A stretch of 64,000 nucleotides of DNA from Altererythrobacter sp. H2 (GTDB taxonomy: Bacteria; Pseudomonadota; Alphaproteobacteria; Sphingomonadales; Sphingomonadaceae), in NCBI RefSeq assembly GCF_035319885.1, contig NZ_CP141285.1:372001-436000 (forward strand), given 5' to 3'. Below the pieces are notes generated by a model. That model had not been told where the DNA came from, made no database searches, and was given only the letters and a program-made list of their open reading frames with translations. A program made the translations under genes and the position numbers. Below, one piece after another: positions 15,319 through 24,863 of this stretch; position 1 is the stretch's first letter, and every line of letters begins with the position of its first letter.

Positions 15319-16878
15319 ATGATGACAAGCAGGCTGGGAATGGCATCCCGATTGGGGGGCCGATTGAAGGGTTGCGCAATGGCGCTGGCCTTGGCGGCGC
15401 TGCCGGTGCTGCCCGCGCGGGCTGACACCCACGCCGGGGTCGGCGTGGAGCAGGCCGAGGCAGAAGAAGCGGAAGCGTCCCGCCAGCGAGCGGCGCTGGC
15501 TGAAGCGATGTCTCTGGGCGGGCTATGGATCGAAACCCAGCGCCGCTATGCGCGGATTCCGGCGATCTCGGTAGCTGTGGTGCGGGGCGAGCAGACCGTC
15601 TGGTCGCAGGGCTTCGGCACGATCGACCGGCAGCAGCGCGTGCCGGCCAGTGGCGACACGATCTATTCGATCTGCTCGATCTCCAAGCTGTTCACAGCCG
15701 TAGCGGTCATGCAGCAGTGGGAGGAAGGGCGCCTGCGGCTGGACGAGCCGGTCAGCAGCTACCTGCCCTGGGCCACCCTGGCCGCTGACGCGCGTGAAAG
15801 CGTGCCGGTCACGCTGCGGGGGCTCCTGACCCATTCGGCCGGATTGCCGCGCGAGTCGGCCCACCCTTACTGGACCGGGCCGGACTTTCCCTTCCCCACC
15901 CGTGAGGAAATCCGCAGCGGACTGCCGGGCCAGCCGTCGCTTTACCCTGCATCGACCACCTTCCAGTATTCCAACCTCGGCATCACCCTGGCGGGCGAGG
16001 CGGTCGAGGCAGCCAGCGGCGAGCCCTACGATGGCTACGTCACGGCCCGCATCCTTGCTCCGCTCGGCCTGGCCGACACCCGCCCGGGCATACCGGCAGG
16101 CCTCTATGGCAAGCAACTGGCAGTTGGCTGGGGCGCGCTGACCCCCGAGGGTGTCCGGCCCGAGGTCCGCCTGTTCGATCCCCGCGGGATCACGCCTGCG
16201 GCCGGCTTCAGTTCGACCGTGAACGACCTCGCCCGGTTTGCTGCCTGGCAGTTCCGCCTGCTGCGCACCGGGCAGGCCGAAGTGCTGCGCCCCTCCACTC
16301 TGCGCGAAATGCACCGGGTTCATTACATCACACCTGATCGCGAAACGAGCTGGGGCCTGGGCTTTGCTGCCTGGCAGATGGATGGCCGCAACTTCGTCGG
16401 CCACGGCGGCAGTTGCCCCGGCTATCGCAGCACGCTGATGGTCGAGCCCGCGTCCGAAACCGCCATAGCAGTCGCGATGAACGCGATGGACGATCCCGGC
16501 GTCTATGCGATGGGACTGGGCGGGCTGATGGCCAGCCGCCTGGACGCGAAGCCCTACGACGCGCCCGAGAGCGGCCCGGTCGAATTTGAGGCCTATGCCG
16601 GCTTCTACGGCGGGCAACCCTGGGGGCCGGACAGCGTGATCCTGCCCTGGGCGGGGGGGCTGGCCTGGGCCGAACTCGCCACCGGCGACCCGGCCGGCGA
16701 CCTGACCCGGCTCAAGCCGCTCGGTGGTGACCGTTTCCGGGTCATGACCAGCAAGGGCGAAGAGCGCGACGTGGTCACGTTCGTGCGCGGCCCCGATGGA
16801 CGAATCACCGGGGTCGAGCGGTTCGGGAACACGTCACCCCATCTGCGACCACTGGCTGCGGGGAGTACACGCCCATGA
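15319..16878 (+). CDS. exported serine beta-lactamase-like hydrolase
   Basis: This 519-residue protein starts at ATG 15319 after GGGAGGGA and has a signal peptide (about residues 1-35). The class C beta-lactamase/penicillin-binding fold is identified by SISK (S120-K123), YSN (Y217-N219) and HGG (H362-G364), the last replacing the usual KTG. A C-terminal beta domain (about 420-519) resembles that of esterase and D-aminopeptidase relatives. Such proteins hydrolyse esters, D-amino acid peptides or beta-lactams; the HGG form is more typical of esterases than of true beta-lactamases. The stop overlaps the next gene start (ATGA). An upstream in-frame extension over ung is rejected. Confidence 0.88.
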   Translation: MMTSRLGMASRLGGRLKGCAMALALAALPVLPARADTHAGVGVEQAEAEEAEASRQRAALAEAMSLGGLWIETQRRYARIPAISVAVVRGEQTVWSQGFGTIDRQQRVPASGDTIYSICSISKLFTAVAVMQQWEEGRLRLDEPVSSYLPWATLAADARESVPVTLRGLLTHSAGLPRESAHPYWTGPDFPFPTREEIRSGLPGQPSLYPASTTFQYSNLGITLAGEAVEAASGEPYDGYVTARILAPLGLADTRPGIPAGLYGKQLAVGWGALTPEGVRPEVRLFDPRGITPAAGFSSTVNDLARFAAWQFRLLRTGQAEVLRPSTLREMHRVHYITPDRETSWGLGFAAWQMDGRNFVGHGGSCPGYRSTLMVEPASETAIAVAMNAMDDPGVYAMGLGGLMASRLDAKPYDAPESGPVEFEAYAGFYGGQPWGPDSVILPWAGGLAWAELATGDPAGDLTRLKPLGGDRFRVMTSKGEERDVVTFVRGPDGRITGVERFGNTSPHLRPLAAGSTRP

Positions 16879-17663
16879 AGGAAGAAATGCCTGTCCTGCT
16901 CGATATCGCGGGCGGTGTCGCCACCGTTACGCTCAATCGCCCGCAGGCGATGAACGCGCTGAGCAAGGCCATGCGCCAGATGCTGCACGACGTGATGCAC
17001 AGGGTCGATGCCGATGACAGCGTGCGCGCCGTGGTGCTGACCGGGGCGGGCGAGCGGGCCTTTACCGCCGGTCTCGACCTGAAGGAGCTGGGCTCCGACG
17101 CCTCGGCGCTCGGCGCGGCCAATGCCGAAAGCCCGGCCGACAATCCGGTCAAGGCGATCGAGCAGTGCCGCAAGCCGGTAATCGGGGCGATCAACGGGGT
17201 GGCGATTACCGGCGGCTTCGAGGTGGCGCTCGCCTGCGATGTGCTGGTGGCCAGCACCAACGCCCGCTTCGCCGATACCCATGCCCGGGTCGGCATCATG
17301 CCCGGATGGGGCCTGTCGCAGAAGCTGTCACGCATGATCGGGATTTCGCGGGCCAAGGAGCTGTCGTTCACCGGCAACTTCCTCGATGCCGGCACGGCGC
17401 AGGCCTGGGGTCTGGTCAACCATGTGGTCGAGCCCGGCGCATTGTTGCCGCTGGCGCAGCGGCTGGCTGGTGACATGGCCCAGATCGATCCGGCCTTCCT
17501 TGCCCGCTACAAGGCCCTGATCGACGAAGGTTATGCCGCCAGCTTTGCCGATGGCCTGACGCTGGAGGGCCGTCTGTCGAGCGCCGCCAATTCCGCGGTC
17601 CGGCCGGAAGAGGTCGAAGCCCGGCGCATGGCGGTGCAGGCGCGGGGGCGGGGCCAGGCCTGA
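16875..17663 (+). CDS. enoyl-CoA hydratase-like protein (crotonase fold)
   Basis: The 262-residue protein has the crotonase signatures [27 protein letters not shown] (first oxyanion strand), and [17 protein letters not shown] with the first catalytic glutamate. The position of the second catalytic glutamate (E164 of rat crotonase) is occupied by histidine in [15 protein letters not shown]. That feature occurs in many bacterial crotonases of uncertain activity, so hydratase function is not certain. It is translationally coupled to the serine hydrolase gene (ATGA). The substrate is not known. Confidence 0.85.
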   Translation: MKEEMPVLLDIAGGVATVTLNRPQAMNALSKAMRQMLHDVMHRVDADDSVRAVVLTGAGERAFTAGLDLKELGSDASALGAANAESPADNPVKAIEQCRKPVIGAINGVAITGGFEVALACDVLVASTNARFADTHARVGIMPGWGLSQKLSRMIGISRAKELSFTGNFLDAGTAQAWGLVNHVVEPGALLPLAQRLAGDMAQIDPAFLARYKALIDEGYAASFADGLTLEGRLSSAANSAVRPEEVEARRMAVQARGRGQA

Positions 17664-17668
17664 AGCGC

Positions 17669-17696
17669 TTGCTTTTCGGCAGCCACACCCCTATGC
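17669..17696 (+). promoter_or_regulatory. candidate promoter of rplK-rplA
   Basis: TTGCTT (17669-17674) and CTATGC (17691-17696) are separated by 16 bases. This fits a sigma-70-type promoter with the degenerate -10 common in alphaproteobacteria, about 130 bases before rplK. The call is by eye, and other boxes are possible. Confidence 0.4.
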
Positions 17697-17775
17697 GCGC
17701 GCCTTCCCGAAAGGGAGACCGTGCGGGAGGCAGGATGGAGCAATCCAGGTCTGCCGTCTCACCGCTTATCAGGAG

Positions 17776-17805
17776 AGCCGCAGCCCTGCCATCCGGCAGG
17801 CGGCT
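17776..17805 (+). promoter_or_regulatory. structured 5' leader of rplK, candidate L1-binding site
   Basis: The leader forms a hairpin with a 5-bp outer stem (17776-17780 with 17801-17805), a four-base bulge on the 5' side (17781-17784) and a 6-bp inner stem (17785-17790 with 17795-17800, loop ATCC). In many bacteria ribosomal protein L1 represses the rplK-rplA mRNA by binding a bulged leader helix. The shape here is suggestive, but I have not matched a precise L1 consensus. Confidence 0.35.
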
Positions 17806-17830
17806 CGACAGTGTGAAAGGATATGGCCCC

Positions 17831-18262
17831 ATGGCCAAGAAGATTGAAGGCTACATCAAGCTGCAGGTGCCTGCCGGCGCCGCCAACCCCTCCCCGCCGA
17901 TCGGCCCTGCCCTGGGCCAGCGCGGCGTGAACATCATGGAATTCTGCAAGGCGTTCAACGCCGCGACCGACAGCCTGGAAAAGGGCATGCCGATCCCGAC
18001 CGTGATCACCGTCTATGCCGACCGTTCGTTCACCTTCGTCACCAAGACCCCGCCAGCCTCCTACTTCCTCAAGAAGGCCGCCAACCTCAAGTCGGGCTCG
18101 AAGGAGCCGGGCAAGGTTGTCGCAGGCTCGGTGACCAAGGCTCAGGTGCGTGAAATCGCTGAAGCCAAGATGGCCGATCTCAATGCAAACGACGTCGACC
18201 AGGCGATGAAGATCATCGAAGGCTCCGCCCGCTCTATGGGCTTCGAAGTGGTGGAGGGCTAA
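17831..18262 (+). CDS. rplK: 50S ribosomal protein L11
   Basis: L11 is a 143-residue protein of the GTPase-associated centre. The sequence shows the methylated N-terminus [16 protein letters not shown], the linker [21 protein letters not shown] and the C-terminal rRNA-binding domain with [24 protein letters not shown] precedes the ATG at 17831; a longer frame from 17669 is leader sequence. It is followed four bases on by rplA. The usual upstream genes secE and nusG are not next to it; an enoyl-CoA hydratase-like gene is. Confidence 0.97.
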   Translation: MAKKIEGYIKLQVPAGAANPSPPIGPALGQRGVNIMEFCKAFNAATDSLEKGMPIPTVITVYADRSFTFVTKTPPASYFLKKAANLKSGSKEPGKVVAGSVTKAQVREIAEAKMADLNANDVDQAMKIIEGSARSMGFEVVEG

Positions 18263-18266
18263 GGAC

Positions 18267-18962
18267 ATGGCAAAGCAGACCAAGAAGCAGAAGACCCTCG
18301 CCGCGCTCGATGCTGAAAAGCTGTACGGGTTCGACGAAGCCGTCGCCAAGCTGCGCGAAATCGCCAGCAAGAAGTTCGACGAAACGCTCGAAGTGGCGAT
18401 GAACCTGGGCGTCGATCCGCGTCATGCCGACCAGATGGTGCGCGGCATGGTGTCGCTGCCTTCGGGCACCGGCAAGGACGTGCGCGTGGCCGTGTTCGCA
18501 CGCGGTGACAACGCCGACAAGGCGCTCGCTGCCGGGGCCGACAAGGTCGGCGCGGAAGACCTGATGGAAGACATGCAGGCCGGCAACCTCGACTATGACC
18601 GCGTGATTGCCACGCCGGACATGATGGGCGTGGTCGGCCGCCTCGGCAAGGTGCTGGGCCCCAAGGGCCTGATGCCGAACCCGAAGCTCGGCACGGTCAC
18701 TCCCAACGTGGAACAGGCGGTCAAGGACGCCAAGGCCGGCCAGGTCGAATTCCGCGTCGAAAAGCAGGGCATCATCCATTCGGGCATCGGCAAGCTGTCG
18801 TTCTCCGACGATGCGCTGAAAGCCAACTTCAAGGCACTGACCGAAGCGGTGGTGAAGTCCAAGCCGAGCGGCGCGAAGGGCAAGTATGTCCGCAAGATCT
18901 CGCTCACCAGCACCATGGGCCCCGGCCTCAAGGTCGATCTGGGCGAAGTCGAAGGCGCGTAA
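18267..18962 (+). CDS. rplA: 50S ribosomal protein L1
   Basis: L1 (231 residues) binds 23S rRNA in the L1 stalk and in many bacteria represses its own operon. Signatures include [20 protein letters not shown], the hinge segment [21 protein letters not shown] with [13 protein letters not shown], and GKLSF near the C-terminus. It starts four bases after the rplK stop and is followed by a strong terminator at 19007-19037, so the transcript ends here and does not include rplJL. Confidence 0.97.
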   Translation: MAKQTKKQKTLAALDAEKLYGFDEAVAKLREIASKKFDETLEVAMNLGVDPRHADQMVRGMVSLPSGTGKDVRVAVFARGDNADKALAAGADKVGAEDLMEDMQAGNLDYDRVIATPDMMGVVGRLGKVLGPKGLMPNPKLGTVTPNVEQAVKDAKAGQVEFRVEKQGIIHSGIGKLSFSDDALKANFKALTEAVVKSKPSGAKGKYVRKISLTSTMGPGLKVDLGEVEGA

Positions 18963-19006
18963 GCTTTCTCCCATCCGGCCGTGGTCGGGTGATAATGAAA
19001 ATCAGA

Positions 19007-19037
19007 AGGGCCGGGGGAGCGATCCTCCGGCCTTTTT
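19007..19037 (+). terminator. intrinsic terminator of rplK-rplA
   Basis: A hairpin with about a 13-bp stem (AAGGGCCGG-type left arm, right arm ending CCGGCCTTTTT, loop GCGA) is directly followed by TTTTTGC. It is a textbook rho-independent terminator 45 bases after rplA. Confidence 0.92.
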
Positions 19038-19077
19038 GCATTTTTGCATTGCGCATAGCCTCGCGCCGGTGCGCGGT

Positions 19078-19105
19078 TGTCACGCCCGCCGATCCTGCTA
19101 CCCTC
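19078..19105 (+). promoter_or_regulatory. candidate promoter of the exported protein gene
   Basis: TTGTCA (19078-19083) and TACCCT (19100-19105) lie 16 bases apart, about 45 bases before the coding start at 19150. The -35 box is good and the -10 weak. Confidence 0.35.
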
Positions 19106-19149
19106 CGGTTCGCGATCGCACATGCCAGAGGACCTGAAGGGGGTGCGAT

Positions 19150-20307
19150 ATGATTTTACGCCATCGTAAAGCTGTTGCTGCGCTTGTTGTGCTGGGCGCT
19201 GCGACCGGGGCAAACGCCACCGAGCCGCAGAAACACCGCATCACGACCCACACGACCGTAGCGGTCTGCTCCGGCGGTGACCCGTGCACGGACAGCAAGA
19301 TCCCGCCGGAAAGCTACACCCGCCTGGTGGTCGAAAACATGATGGCTGGCACAGCGAGTCCGGGAGCCAATGACAAGCGGACTTGGTTCCGCCGGTTCAC
19401 CTCCTCAAAGGACATCGTGTTCGAGGCCTCGCTGGCCACCGAAACCGGGCGATTCAAGGATGTCACCCCGCTGATCTACCGGCGCTATGTCAGCGCGCGC
19501 AAATCGGGCGAGAATTTCACCCGCGAGATGACCATGGATGATCGGCAATACCCGCTCTTCCTGGTCACCGGGGACCCGACCAGCCAGATCGCGCGCTTCA
19601 CCTTCGACGCGCGGTTCGAAAGCAAGCCCTCGACCGATGCAGCGCAAATGTCGCTCGGTTTCCTCAGCAATGCGCTGAAGGCCGTCTCGCCCGGCTCGGC
19701 TGTGGTCACCTCGCTTACCTCGGAAAGTGCCGACAAGGTCGCCACCAAGGTGGACGAATCCTTTGGCAAGTTCTTCGCGGAAAGCGTCGGTGAAAAACTG
19801 CGCTTCGATGTCGATCTGTACCGCTTCAAGCCGATGGTCATCACGGCCTTTGGGGGGGCGAAGGAAGAACAGTCTCTCAAGCCCAACCTGATCATCGGGC
19901 AATGGCGCGTTTCCTTCGCCCCGGCGCGGCCTTCGATCTTTTCTTCGGTCGAATGTGTGGCCAACCAGAACACCGGCGCGTGCGACCCTACGCGCAAGAA
20001 AGCCGCGTTTGACGATGCAGTCACCCGGCCCAACGCCGTGCTTGCGTTCGCGCTGATCGACAAGGTCGGCAATTCAGGGACCGTGCTGAGCTATCTCAAG
20101 CAGCAGGACTGGTGGGCTTCCGATCTGGGGGCGCTGCAGGGCAGCGGCGAGTTTGCGGCCTTTTGCCGAAAGATCCGCGGCGCAATGGGCGAAATCGGCC
20201 TCAGCGACATTGACGGCAAGATCATTGCCTACTCGGTGTCGCAGTCAGGCACGGTGACCAATCGGGTCAAGACCGGGCTGCAAAATGAAGCGGACTGCAA
20301 GAGCTGA
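19150..20307 (+). CDS. exported protein of unknown function
   Basis: The 385-residue product has a signal peptide (residues 1-23, ending GANA) and no membrane segment after it, so it is probably periplasmic. Cysteines occur in [12 protein letters not shown] near the start, in [15 protein letters not shown] in the middle and in FCRKIRG and ADCKS near the end, which would allow disulfides. The sequence is rich in beta-type segments but has no catalytic motif that I recognise. GGGGG lies close before the ATG (the TGAAGGGGGTGCGAT stretch). It stands alone between the ribosomal terminator and a convergent deacetylase gene. Confidence 0.7.
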   Translation: MILRHRKAVAALVVLGAATGANATEPQKHRITTHTTVAVCSGGDPCTDSKIPPESYTRLVVENMMAGTASPGANDKRTWFRRFTSSKDIVFEASLATETGRFKDVTPLIYRRYVSARKSGENFTREMTMDDRQYPLFLVTGDPTSQIARFTFDARFESKPSTDAAQMSLGFLSNALKAVSPGSAVVTSLTSESADKVATKVDESFGKFFAESVGEKLRFDVDLYRFKPMVITAFGGAKEEQSLKPNLIIGQWRVSFAPARPSIFSSVECVANQNTGACDPTRKKAAFDDAVTRPNAVLAFALIDKVGNSGTVLSYLKQQDWWASDLGALQGSGEFAAFCRKIRGAMGEIGLSDIDGKIIAYSVSQSGTVTNRVKTGLQNEADCKS

Positions 20308-20313
20308 GCCTGG

Positions 20314-21351
20314 TTACCCCAGCATCGCCACCCCCACTGCGAGCGCCTGCTTGGTCCGCAGCGGCACCGTGGTAGCGTAGAGCACGTTGGACACGGCCTG
20401 CTCCACCAGTCGGGCGCCGCCAACTATCGGGTTCAGCGCCATGACCGGGGCTTCGCAGGAGCCCTCAAGGTGAGGCGCGGTTGCCGCGTACGTCCCGGTG
20501 CGGCAGCCCGGCATTGCGCCGAGGGCTTCGCAGAACCGCTCGAACCGGTGGGCGACCACCCGATTGCGGCGCACCCGGTCCCGGCTCATCAGCTCGAAGC
20601 TGTGCGAAACCAGCGTGACCGCACCAATCCCGTGGGCCTGGGCGTGTTCGACCAGGCCGGTCAGTTCTGGCAGGGTGAGGGCGGTGATCTGGCCATGGCG
20701 CAGGCTCCCGCCGAAGTCCTCGATGCAGGCAATCGGCACTTCGATCGTGCCATGGTGCAGCACCGGGCGGCGGATCTCGGCTCCCAGCGTGATGGCGCAG
20801 TCGCCCCGGCCCGCCAGCGCCGGAGCATGGCTGGTGTCATAGGGGATGCCGATGTCCGCCAGCGCCCGCAGGGTATCGTCGTTGGCGCCATAGTTGCCCG
20901 CGCGGAAAGCAGTCGGGCGGGGCGCGCCCGCCGCCATCAGCGTGTCTTGTGCCCATTCGAGAATGCGGCACTGTTCCTCGAACGGGAAGTGCTTGATGTG
21001 CTGACCTGAAAGCCCGTCCGCCAGTGTGCCAGCCAGCCCGTTGCCGGGGGCAAGGGCGAGCCATTCGGTATGGCAGTGCAGCTGGACATCGTGCCCGCGC
21101 GTGACGATCGGTGCGACCACGTCCTCGATTGCAGCCACCCCCCATACCAGCGCCGGCATGGGATCGACGAAGAACACGCCTTTCAGGCCATGCCGGTCCA
21201 TCACCGCCATCTGGTATTCTATGCCGGCTGGCCCGCCCGCAGTCTCGCCCAGGATCGAGCGGGCGAAGTTATCCGCCCGCGACCCGGGGCCGCCTTCGCC
21301 GGGCAGGTTGGCCGCATATTCGGTGTCGATGGTGATATAGACTGCCGTCAT
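20314..21351 (-). CDS. polysaccharide deacetylase (NodB-like) family protein
   Basis: From ATG 21351 the product has 345 residues. TIDTEYAANLPG provides the catalytic aspartate pair region seen at the start of NodB domains, GHDVQLHCHTEWLAL provides the HxH metal motif, and FRAGNYGANDDTLRALADIG the next conserved motif. LVSHSFELM fits the last. These features match the branch of proteins annotated as polysaccharide deacetylases that act on surface polysaccharides or N-acyl sugars. No signal peptide is seen, so it is cytoplasmic. The longer frame from 21468 has an implausible basic start. Confidence 0.82.
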   Translation of the reverse strand: MTAVYITIDTEYAANLPGEGGPGSRADNFARSILGETAGGPAGIEYQMAVMDRHGLKGVFFVDPMPALVWGVAAIEDVVAPIVTRGHDVQLHCHTEWLALAPGNGLAGTLADGLSGQHIKHFPFEEQCRILEWAQDTLMAAGAPRPTAFRAGNYGANDDTLRALADIGIPYDTSHAPALAGRGDCAITLGAEIRRPVLHHGTIEVPIACIEDFGGSLRHGQITALTLPELTGLVEHAQAHGIGAVTLVSHSFELMSRDRVRRNRVVAHRFERFCEALGAMPGCRTGTYAATAPHLEGSCEAPVMALNPIVGGARLVEQAVSNVLYATTVPLRTKQALAVGVAMLG

Positions 21352-21391
21352 CCGGCCACGGTAGCGCAGCAGGTTTAACGGATGGTTGTGA

Positions 21392-22450
21392 TCAGACCTT
21401 CGGCAAGGTGCCGGACCGCGCTGCGCGATCCTGCCACAGCTCGCGGGCATAGGCCTGGAGATCGGCAACCTTGTCTACCTCATCAAGGATCTCGATGCCG
21501 AAGATGGTCTCGACCACGTCTTCCAGGGTAATCACCCCGACCATCGTGCCATATTCGTCGAACACCAGCATGAGCTGGTGGTGCTGCTCCACAAAGCGCT
21601 TGAAGACCCGGTCGATCGGCAGGGTATCGAGGGTGGTGGCAGCCGGCCTGACAACGCTTTCCAGCGTCTGGCCGCTGTCCGGCCCGAGATGGACGAATTT
21701 CTCGAGCACTTCCGACTTGATGACGAAACCGGTGATCTCGTCGGGAGTGCCGGCATAGATCGGGATGCGGGTGAACGGCTTGCCGCGGGTTGCCTGGAGA
21801 AAATCGTCCAGCGGCATGGTGCCCGGCAGCGAAAAGACCGCCCGGCGCGGAGTCATGATGTCGGCGGTCAGCACCTTGTCGAGGCCAAGCAGGTTGCGCA
21901 GCACATCGGATTCGCGTGAATGGATCTGACCGGACTCTTCGCCCATCCTCGCCACCGCCAGCAGTTCTTCGCGGTGTTGCGGCACATGCGCCGCCTTGCC
22001 GAAGGTAATGAGCCTGGTCAGCTGCTGCGAGAACCACACCAGCGGGGCCAGCGCCGTGATCATGACCGGCAGAACGCGGGCCACGAACGGGCCGAGGCCC
22101 GCTGCATAACGCGCCCCGATCGTCTTGGGGATGATCTCGGTCAGGACCAACACGGCCACGGTCAGCCCTGCTGCGAAAAAGGCCTGCGTCGCATTGCCGA
22201 AAATCCGCACATATTCAGCCCCGGCGCCGGCTGCACCCATGGTGTGCGCGACGGTGTTGAGTGTAAGGATAGCCGCAAGGGGGCGATCGACGTTCTGCTT
22301 GAGCTCGGCCAGCCGGTCAGCCCAGGTTGCCCCATTGGTCTTTGCCGTCTGGATCGCGCTGGGGGTCAAGGTCAGCAGCGCAGCCTCGAGCAGGGAACAG
22401 AGGAACGAGATCCCCAGCGCCATCCCGATGTAGATGACCAGCATGGTCAT
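21392..22450 (-). CDS. CNNM/CorC-type membrane protein with CBS pair
   Basis: The 352-residue protein starts at ATG 22450. Residues 1-180 form a DUF21/CNNM transmembrane domain (MLVIYIGMALGISFLCSLLEAALL, and LAAILTLNTVAHTMGAAGAG), and residues about 195-325 form a CBS-domain pair (VLTADIMTPRRAVFSLPG and LMLVFDEYGTMVGVITLEDVVE). The transporter-associated C-terminal domain of classical HlyC/CorC proteins is absent. This class is linked to Mg2+ and Co2+ transport or resistance. It begins two bases after the CinA-like gene stop, so the two may be translated together. Confidence 0.88.
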   Translation of the reverse strand: MTMLVIYIGMALGISFLCSLLEAALLTLTPSAIQTAKTNGATWADRLAELKQNVDRPLAAILTLNTVAHTMGAAGAGAEYVRIFGNATQAFFAAGLTVAVLVLTEIIPKTIGARYAAGLGPFVARVLPVMITALAPLVWFSQQLTRLITFGKAAHVPQHREELLAVARMGEESGQIHSRESDVLRNLLGLDKVLTADIMTPRRAVFSLPGTMPLDDFLQATRGKPFTRIPIYAGTPDEITGFVIKSEVLEKFVHLGPDSGQTLESVVRPAATTLDTLPIDRVFKRFVEQHHQLMLVFDEYGTMVGVITLEDVVETIFGIEILDEVDKVADLQAYARELWQDRAARSGTLPKV

Positions 22451-22452
22451 CG

Positions 22453-23208
22453 TCAGATCCCGCCTGGCGTCCAGGCAAAGCCCAGCCGGTCCAGCCCGGC
22501 GCACAGGTCGGCAAGGCAGGCGTCAAGCGCGGCCCGTTCGGTCGAGCGGACGACGAAGTTCGACCCGACCCGGCCTTCGCGGAAGAAGGGATAGCTCCCG
22601 ATCTGGCACCCGTCGTGCGCCTTTTCGACATCGCGCAGCAGCACGGCAACCTCGCTTTCGGGGATGAACCCGCCCACGGTCTCGCTGATCAGCGGCGCAC
22701 CGCCTTCGAGCTGCCCGGTCAGGGCATCGAGCATGCCCGCCGTGATATGCGGAACGCCCGCCATCAGGAACAGGTTGCCAAGGCGGATGCCCGGCGCGCC
22801 GGACATGCGGTTGGGGATCAGCTCGGCGCCTTCCGGCACGCGGGCCATGCGCAGGCGCCCTTCGTTCAGGCCGCCCTTGTCGGTGTAGTAGCGTTCGAGG
22901 ATCGCCCGCGCTTCGGGATGGATGACCACCGGCACTCCGAGAGCAGCAGCGACGGCATCAACCGTGATGTCGTCATGCGTCGGGCCGATTCCGCCTGTGG
23001 TGAACAGATAATCGTTGCGCGCGCGCAGGGCATTGACCGCCTCGACGATCCGCTCCTCGATATCGGCCACCACCCGCACTTCGGCCAGGCGGATGCCCTG
23101 CACCTGCAGCCAGCTCGCCACCTGGGCGATGTTCTTGTCGTGGGTACGACCGGAAAGGATCTCGTCGCCGATCACGACGAGCGCGGCAGTGAAAATGCGC
23201 TGGCTCAT
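22453..23208 (-). CDS. CinA-like molybdopterin-binding domain protein
   Basis: This 251-residue protein has the MoCF_biosynth fold seen at the N-terminus of CinA: VVIGDEILSGRTHDKNIAQVASWL, then DYLFTTGGIGPTHDDITVDAVA, and LIPNRMSGAPGIRLGNLFLMAGVP. The nicotinamide mononucleotide deamidase domain of full-length CinA is missing, so it is the single-domain form, often annotated as a competence/damage-inducible protein. Its function is probably in pyridine nucleotide repair (ADP-ribose pyrophosphatase) or unknown. It is upstream of the CNNM/CorC-type gene. Confidence 0.87.
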   Translation of the reverse strand: MSQRIFTAALVVIGDEILSGRTHDKNIAQVASWLQVQGIRLAEVRVVADIEERIVEAVNALRARNDYLFTTGGIGPTHDDITVDAVAAALGVPVVIHPEARAILERYYTDKGGLNEGRLRMARVPEGAELIPNRMSGAPGIRLGNLFLMAGVPHITAGMLDALTGQLEGGAPLISETVGGFIPESEVAVLLRDVEKAHDGCQIGSYPFFREGRVGSNFVVRSTERAALDACLADLCAGLDRLGFAWTPGGI

Positions 23209-23255
23209 GCCCGTCTGTTAGGCGAGCCTGACGGCGCGCGAAAGGGCCGATTTGC

Positions 23256-24770
23256 CTATTCCGCCGCCTCCAGCTGCTCCTCCGGCAACGCGGCGCTGGC
23301 TCCGGCCTTGCGGAAGGCGAGGATCCCGTCATCGACCGGCGCCTCGCGCAGAACCTTGCGGTCGTAGACATATTCCTGGTTCAGCCGCCAGGGATAGGCC
23401 GTCGCGCTCTTGGGCATGATGTGCTTGCCGCGCTGGATATAGCCGGATGAGAAATCGAACAGGTCGTCTTCTTCCAGGCCGTGGTTTTCGGCCAGCACCG
23501 GCACGGCCGTATCGACCCCGCGCTTGTCCATCTCGTTCAGCACCCGACAGACGAATTCGGAATTGATGTCTGCGCGCAAGGTCCAGCTTGCGTTGAGATA
23601 GCCGAACACCACCGCCAGGTTGGGCAGGTTGGAGAACATGCAGCCCTTGTAATAGAACCGCTCGTTGAACTGCACCGGCGTGCCATCCTGGGTGATCTCG
23701 ATCTTGCCGGCCAGCGCAAGGTTGAGGCCGGTGGCGGTGACAACGATGTCGGCCTCCAGCTCTTCGCCCGTTTCCAGCTCCACCCCGTGCTTGAGGAAGC
23801 GCTTGATCCGCCCCGTCACCACGCTGGCCTTGCCGCGCTTCATCGCGCTGAACAGGTCGTCGTCGGGCACCAGGCACAGGCGCTGGTCCCACGGGTTGTA
23901 GGGCGGGGTGAAGGGGGCGAGGTCAAAATCCTGGCCCATCGACTTGCGGATGCGCTTGTGCAGCCCGTCCTTCACCTTCTGGGGCTTGTTGCGGGCCAGC
24001 TTGAAGCTGAAATCCTGCATCGTGATGTTCTTCCACCGCGTGATCCGGTAGGCCAGTTCCTCGGGCAGGATGGAGCGCAGGAAGTTCGCCAGCCGGTCCT
24101 TGGCCGGGCGCGAGAACATCCATGTGGGGGTGCGCTGGAGCATGGTCACATGCGCCGCCTTGTCTGCCATCGACGGCACGATGGTGACGGCCGTGGCGCC
24201 AGAGCCGATCACGACCACCTTCTTGCCGGTGTATTCAAGATCCTCGGGCCAGAACTGCGGATGGATCACCTGCCCGGCAAACTCACCGAGATCGAAGCCC
24301 GGATCGTAAGGCTGGTCGTAATCGTAGTAGCCCGATCCGAGATAGAGGAAGTTCGCCGTCATCTGCGTGTGCGAACCGTCATCCAGCTCCATCGTCACAT
24401 GCCAGCGCGCCTCGTCACTGCGCCAGTTGGCGGAAACGACTTTGTGCCCGAAGCGGATGTGGCGGCGGATATCGCGTTCATCGACGATGCGGTTGAGGTA
24501 GTCCAGAATCGCGGGGGCATCGGCGATCGACTTCTCGTGCTTCCACGGTTCGAACACGAAGCCCAGCGTATGCATGTCGCTGTCCGAACGGATGCCGGGA
24601 TAGCGGAACAGGTCCCAGGTACCGCCCAGGTTGGCACGCCGCTCGACGACCGCGTAGCTGCGGTCGGGACACATCATTTCCATGTGCGCCGCCATGCCGA
24701 TACCTGAAATCCCCGCGCCGACGATCAGGACGTCGAAATCCGCCGGAATACCCGCCGATGTTGCCAACAT
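23256..24770 (-). CDS. FAD-dependent Baeyer-Villiger-type monooxygenase
   Basis: The 504-residue enzyme starts at ATG 24770, preceded by GGAGAGG. It has the FAD-binding motif GAGISG at residues 18-23, the Baeyer-Villiger fingerprint FAGQVIHPQFWP at residues 164-175 and a second Rossmann motif GSGATA at 189-194 for NADPH. These features and the segment NLGGTWDLFRYPGIRSDSDMH place it with EthA-like monooxygenases that turn ketones to esters. The substrate is not readable from context; a TonB receptor is divergent 93 bases away. The reading from 24839 would extend it across the promoter gap. Confidence 0.92.
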   Translation of the reverse strand: MLATSAGIPADFDVLIVGAGISGIGMAAHMEMMCPDRSYAVVERRANLGGTWDLFRYPGIRSDSDMHTLGFVFEPWKHEKSIADAPAILDYLNRIVDERDIRRHIRFGHKVVSANWRSDEARWHVTMELDDGSHTQMTANFLYLGSGYYDYDQPYDPGFDLGEFAGQVIHPQFWPEDLEYTGKKVVVIGSGATAVTIVPSMADKAAHVTMLQRTPTWMFSRPAKDRLANFLRSILPEELAYRITRWKNITMQDFSFKLARNKPQKVKDGLHKRIRKSMGQDFDLAPFTPPYNPWDQRLCLVPDDDLFSAMKRGKASVVTGRIKRFLKHGVELETGEELEADIVVTATGLNLALAGKIEITQDGTPVQFNERFYYKGCMFSNLPNLAVVFGYLNASWTLRADINSEFVCRVLNEMDKRGVDTAVPVLAENHGLEEDDLFDFSSGYIQRGKHIMPKSATAYPWRLNQEYVYDRKVLREAPVDDGILAFRKAGASAALPEEQLEAAE

Positions 24771-24863
24771 ATGCCTCTCCTCTTGACGGAAAGGTAAACC
24801 ATCGCAGCCCGCTTGGCGAGTCTTGATGGCAGTTTGCAACTGACTGGTGGAGCAGGTGCCGCT

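Noticed and set aside
15319-16878. Antibiotic-resistance beta-lactamase
   Set aside because: The KTG triad is replaced by HGG and the neighbours are not resistance genes, so a general esterase or peptidase is more likely.
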